Shown here piece after piece: positions 60,992 through 64,000 of a stretch of 64,000 nt of DNA (positions within the stretch are counted from its first letter, which is position 1; each line of letters opens with the position of its first letter). The position numbers and the translations under genes were made by a program. Below the pieces are notes generated by a model, which worked only from the letters and a program-made list of their open reading frames with translations, did no database searches and was not told the origin of the DNA. The stretch is taken from positions 1 to 64,000 of the forward strand of contig NZ_SZQF01000008.1 of assembly GCF_005869935.1 (NCBI RefSeq). Reading direction: 5' to 3'. The DNA comes from Winogradskyella algicola. GTDB taxonomy: Bacteria; Bacteroidota; Bacteroidia; Flavobacteriales; Flavobacteriaceae.

Positions 60992-62073
60992 TTGATTAGA
61001 GCACTTAGTTTTTCCCAAAGGAGATTATCATAACCAGATGGTCCAAGTTCACCAGCGCCTCCATCATTTCCCATACGTATAACCACTAGTTTCTTGCTAG
61101 GTACTACATAGAGTTTTTGATCTACGGCTCCTAGGCCTGCAATTAAATCGTCTGGTGCATTAGGGATTAATTTTCCACTATATGAACTCTCCGAAGACGG
61201 CAATCTATATGATGATTTTCCGTTGAGCCACCACAGATAACCATAAGCAGGATTCATATTTTGAGATGTATTGGTCATTTCATTAAAATAATTGCTGTCA
61301 CCTAGAACAATATCATCATCCCAAATTCCTTTATTTAAGCACAATAATCCAAAACGTGCCATACTACGTGCATTACTAAAAAAGAATTTATTGTAACCAA
61401 CTTGTATCCAGCTTCCTTGCATTCCAATTTTATCTCGCAGTTTAAGGTTAAAATATGAGTCAAAATCTGAATTTAAAGCGCCTGAAATTATCGATTGTGT
61501 TAAGGTGTAAGGCGCGTTGTGATAATACCAATAGGTGACAGGTGGATTTAAATAGGTTAGGCATTCAGGATCTGTACACGTAAAATCTACGTTGTAATCT
61601 AATCCTGTAGTCATCGAAATATGGTGTTTAATGGTTATAGCATTTTCTTGCTCAGTTGTAAGACTAGACCATCCAGTTCCTAAATAATTAGATGAAGAAT
61701 CGTTTAAGTCTAAAAATCCTTCCTCTTGTGCAACACCAACCATAAATGCAGTTAATGTCTTACCAGCTGAAAACCAAGGATTATTAGATGTACTAGTAGT
61801 ATTTCCGAAGTAGGATTCATTAACAATACGTCCATTATGTAAAATCATAAACGACTTGGTGTCTGTAGTTTCTAAAAAGTCCAAAAGAGGTTGAAGCGCG
61901 TCTTCATTCCAGCCGATATCTGCGATAGAAGTAGTTTCCCAGGTATCAGAATTTAAAGGCGGAAAATATAGGTCTTCGTTTAATGGTGGATTAGAAGAGC
62001 TTGAATCGTCAGAAGAACAGGACAAACCAACTAAAAAAGTCAATAAAACCAGAAGTACGTTAATTTTTCTCAT
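60988..62073 (-). CDS. Serine hydrolase, beta-lactamase fold, lipoprotein
   Basis: 361 residues. Lipoprotein signal MRKINVLLVLLTFLVGLSC (Cys at 19) followed by a Ser/Asp-rich linker (SSDDSSSSNPPLNED). The hydrolase domain shows the SxxK motif in WFSAGKTLTAFMVG and the YxN-equivalent in YWYYHNAPYTLTQ; C-terminal VVPSKKLVVIRMGND is the usual end. Two extra Cys (TCTDPECLTY) may form a disulfide. It is a class C beta-lactamase-type esterase/peptidase of unknown substrate, convergent with the amidase gene. Confidence 0.88.
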   Translation of the reverse strand: MRKINVLLVLLTFLVGLSCSSDDSSSSNPPLNEDLYFPPLNSDTWETTSIADIGWNEDALQPLLDFLETTDTKSFMILHNGRIVNESYFGNTTSTSNNPWFSAGKTLTAFMVGVAQEEGFLDLNDSSSNYLGTGWSSLTTEQENAITIKHHISMTTGLDYNVDFTCTDPECLTYLNPPVTYWYYHNAPYTLTQSIISGALNSDFDSYFNLKLRDKIGMQGSWIQVGYNKFFFSNARSMARFGLLCLNKGIWDDDIVLGDSNYFNEMTNTSQNMNPAYGYLWWLNGKSSYRLPSSESSYSGKLIPNAPDDLIAGLGAVDQKLYVVPSKKLVVIRMGNDGGAGELGPSGYDNLLWEKLSALIN

Positions 62074-62126
62074 AGGGCAAATTTCAAATATGACTTGTAA
62101 ATATACTAAAGGTTTAATTTACGTTG

Positions 62127-62134
62127 TATCTTTG
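62127..62134 (+). promoter_or_regulatory. Candidate -7 element for rimO (TATCTTTG)
   Basis: TATCTTTG fits TAnnTTTG 20 bp before the ATG; no -33 TTG at normal spacing. Confidence 0.45.
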
Positions 62135-62154
62135 CGCACTGATTTGGTAATGGT

Positions 62155-63459
62155 ATGAGAACAAAGACTCTAAAAAAGAATAGAATTAATGTTGTAACAC
62201 TTGGATGCAGTAAAAATGTTTACGATAGCGAAGTGTTAATGGGACAGCTAAAAGCGAGTGGTAAAGATGTGGTACACGAGCAAGACGGCAATGTTGTGGT
62301 GATTAACACCTGTGGTTTTATTAATAATGCAAAGGAAGAAAGCGTAAACACTATTTTAGAGTTTATGCAAAAAAAGGAAGCTGGTGAAGTTGATAAGGTG
62401 TTTGTAACAGGCTGTTTAAGCGAGCGCTATAAACCCGATTTGCAAAAAGAAATCCCAAACGTGGATCAGTACTTTGGTACTACAGAACTCCCAAGTTTGC
62501 TTAAGGCCTTGGGTGCCGATTACAAGCACGAACTTATTGGCGAACGCTTAACCACAACTCCAAAAAACTACGCGTATTTAAAAATTGCCGAAGGTTGTGA
62601 CAGACCATGTAGTTTTTGTGCTATTCCGTTAATGCGTGGTAAACACAAAAGTACACCAATAGAAGATTTGGTAGTTGAAGCCGAAAAATTGGCTGCCAAT
62701 GGTGTGAAAGAACTGATTCTTATTGCACAAGATTTAACCTACTACGGCCTAGATTTATACAAAAAACGAAATCTAGCCGAATTACTTGAAAATCTTGTAA
62801 AAGTTGATGGTATTGAGTGGATTCGTTTGCATTATGCCTTCCCAACAGGGTTTCCGATGGATGTGTTAGATATTATGAAACGCGAACCTAAGATTTGTAA
62901 TTATCTCGATATTCCGTTGCAACACATTTCAGATGCAATTTTGAAAAGTATGCGTCGTGGCACAACCCAAGAGAAAACAACAAAACTGTTGAAAGCATTT
63001 AGGGCAAAAGTGCCTGAAATGACCATAAGAACCACTTTAATTGTTGGCTATCCTGGTGAAACCGAAGAAGATTTCCAAACATTAAAGCAATGGGTTAAGG
63101 AAATGCGTTTTGAGCGTTTGGGCTGCTTTACCTATTCGCACGAGGAAAATACACATGCATTCAATCTAGAGGATGATGTACCCGAAGATGTGAAAATGCA
63201 GCGCGCCAATGAAATTATGGAAATTCAGTCGCAAATTTCGTGGGAACTCAACCAAGCCAAAATAGGCCAAGAATTTAAAGTAGTAATAGATCGAAAGGAA
63301 GGCAATTATTTTGTGGGTCGTACAGAATTTGATTCGCCAGATGTGGATAACGAGGTGTTGATTGATGCTACCAATACATATCTTAAAACAGGTGAATTTA
63401 CAACTGTTAAGGTTATTGAAGCCGAGGATTTTGATTTGTATGGTGAGGTTATTAGCTAA
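62155..63459 (+). CDS. rimO: Ribosomal protein S12 methylthiotransferase RimO
   Basis: 434 residues. The N-terminal UPF0004 domain has the three Fe-S Cys in NVVTLGCSKNVYDSEVLMG, NTCGFINNAKEES and VTGCLSERY. The radical SAM domain has CxxxCxxC in AEGCDRPCSFCAIPLMRG. A C-terminal TRAM domain (about 365-434; GQEFKVVIDRKEGNYFVGRTEFDSPDVD) follows. SPDVDNEVLI is the RimO-type TRAM sequence. The enzyme adds a methylthio group to S12 Asp. Monocistronic. Confidence 0.96.
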   Translation: MRTKTLKKNRINVVTLGCSKNVYDSEVLMGQLKASGKDVVHEQDGNVVVINTCGFINNAKEESVNTILEFMQKKEAGEVDKVFVTGCLSERYKPDLQKEIPNVDQYFGTTELPSLLKALGADYKHELIGERLTTTPKNYAYLKIAEGCDRPCSFCAIPLMRGKHKSTPIEDLVVEAEKLAANGVKELILIAQDLTYYGLDLYKKRNLAELLENLVKVDGIEWIRLHYAFPTGFPMDVLDIMKREPKICNYLDIPLQHISDAILKSMRRGTTQEKTTKLLKAFRAKVPEMTIRTTLIVGYPGETEEDFQTLKQWVKEMRFERLGCFTYSHEENTHAFNLEDDVPEDVKMQRANEIMEIQSQISWELNQAKIGQEFKVVIDRKEGNYFVGRTEFDSPDVDNEVLIDATNTYLKTGEFTTVKVIEAEDFDLYGEVIS

Positions 63460-63515
63460 CCTATCATGTAATTGTTTTTTTATTTCCTTTCAGTTGAGTT
63501 TGAATGCAGTAACGA

Positions 63516-63551
63516 ATATGGATTGAAACCTCACGGATATGGCTTCAAACC
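63516..63551. repeat. Direct repeat ATATGGNTTNAAACC, 21-bp period
   Basis: ATATGGATTGAAACC (63516-63530) and ATATGGCTTCAAACC (63537-63551) differ at two positions and start 21 bp apart, two helical turns. They lie about 100-140 bp upstream of the TPR gene and could be tandem regulator sites. Confidence 0.4.
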
Positions 63552-63653
63552 ATTCAAAATTTCGATTCTTTTTTCTTTTCGTTCATTATTTACCATCTTT
63601 ATAACTTCTAGCTAACAGTTCTTTTTGAAACTGTTGTTAATCATGGTAAAATT

Positions 63654-64000
63654 ATGCGAACGCACCTCGTTAAGTCACTTTTTTTTCTTTTTATAATGGG
63701 CTATTGTTCTGTTGCTATTTCTCAGAACAAGATTATTGATAGTCTAAAGCTAGAATTACGCAATCATAAAACAAAAGATACAACACATGTTAATTTGCTG
63801 TATAGTTTGGCTTTTTCAAGTTTTCAAAGTGATTTAAAACTAACCCTATCTTGCTTAGAAGATGTGGTTGAATTAAGTGATAGTCTCAATTATACCAAAG
63901 GAAAGGCAAAGTCTAGTTATCTCTATGGGATTTTAGAAAACCGTAAATCTAATTATGCAAAAAGTTTAGAGCTATTTAAAAAATCACAAGAGTATTATGA
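63654..64000 (+). CDS. Secreted TPR protein, 5' part (cut by the window end)
   Basis: 115 residues visible, starting MRTHLVKSLFFLFIMGYCSV with a signal peptide ending AISQ. TPR-like helices follow (IIDSLKLELRNHKTKDTTHVNLLYSLAFSS and SLNYTKGKAKSSYLYGILENRKSNYAKSLELFKKSQEYY). In Bacteroidota such N-termini belong to TPR-containing sensor histidine kinases or LuxR-type regulators whose catalytic or DNA-binding part lies further downstream, but this cannot be seen here. The frame has no stop before the window end. Confidence 0.75.
   Translation, partial: MRTHLVKSLFFLFIMGYCSVAISQNKIIDSLKLELRNHKTKDTTHVNLLYSLAFSSFQSDLKLTLSCLEDVVELSDSLNYTKGKAKSSYLYGILENRKSNYAKSLELFKKSQEYY

Overview
The window is an AT-rich chromosomal segment of a member of the Bacteroidota, almost certainly a Flavobacteriaceae species; the genus cannot be fixed from the sequence. 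The evidence is type IX secretion hardware and cargo (PorP/SprF-like protein, type B and type A sorting domains), promoters of the TTG-N19-TAnnTTTG type, weak Shine-Dalgarno sequences, the L28-L33-DUF4295-FtsY cluster, and many DUF families typical of this group. I see no prophage, insertion sequence, CRISPR array or rRNA operon.

Region by region: 1-5.5 kb holds the 3' part of a giant repeat adhesin followed by a PorP/SprF-like protein and an OmpA/PD40 protein, a surface-display cassette. 5.6-7.8 kb carries idi, a QueD-like gene, a mannose-6-phosphate isomerase and a small helical protein. tRNA-Thr(TGT) at 7.88 kb is followed by about 4.5 tandem copies of its own 3' tail plus terminator. 8.5-12.5 kb is on the minus strand: a DUF4369 lipoprotein, a DUF819 membrane protein, and a tight five-gene operon (SPFH/band-7, glycine-rich membrane peptide, DUF4177, membrane protein, ribbon-helix-helix regulator) including three genes of 55-59 codons. 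The gap at 12.5-12.8 kb holds a possible sigma-54 promoter with an upstream inverted repeat and a short terminated transcription unit.

12.8-17.4 kb is a mix of hydrolase, AlkB-like, VanX-like, lipoprotein, DoxX and regulatory-domain genes. 17.6-22.7 kb contains two ECF sigma modules: the first has matched divergent TGTAAC-N17-CGTC promoters, and the second is a three-gene overlapping operon. Between them lies a membrane protein gene that looks split by a frameshift. 22.8-33 kb carries an RNA helicase, RlmF, a Crp/Fnr regulator, two secreted proteins, a serine hydrolase and HtpG. 33.4-46.5 kb holds an S9 peptidase, a KAS III, an outer-membrane barrel protein, a CoA-binding protein and a minus-strand group made of an Na+/solute symporter, a giant VCBS/CRTAC1-like lipoprotein and a vanadium-haloperoxidase-like enzyme.

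46.5-64 kb is mostly plus-strand: a type IX-secreted propeller protein, RecR, a glycosyltransferase, a 2-oxoacid dehydrogenase E2, a DnaQ-like exonuclease, a FAH-Hpt-CinA gene string, L28/L33/DUF4295, FtsY, an amidase, a serine hydrolase (minus), RimO, and the start of a TPR protein cut by the window edge. Intergenic spaces repeatedly contain a short palindrome of core CTGAA-N5-TTCAG, sometimes nested in larger inverted repeats.
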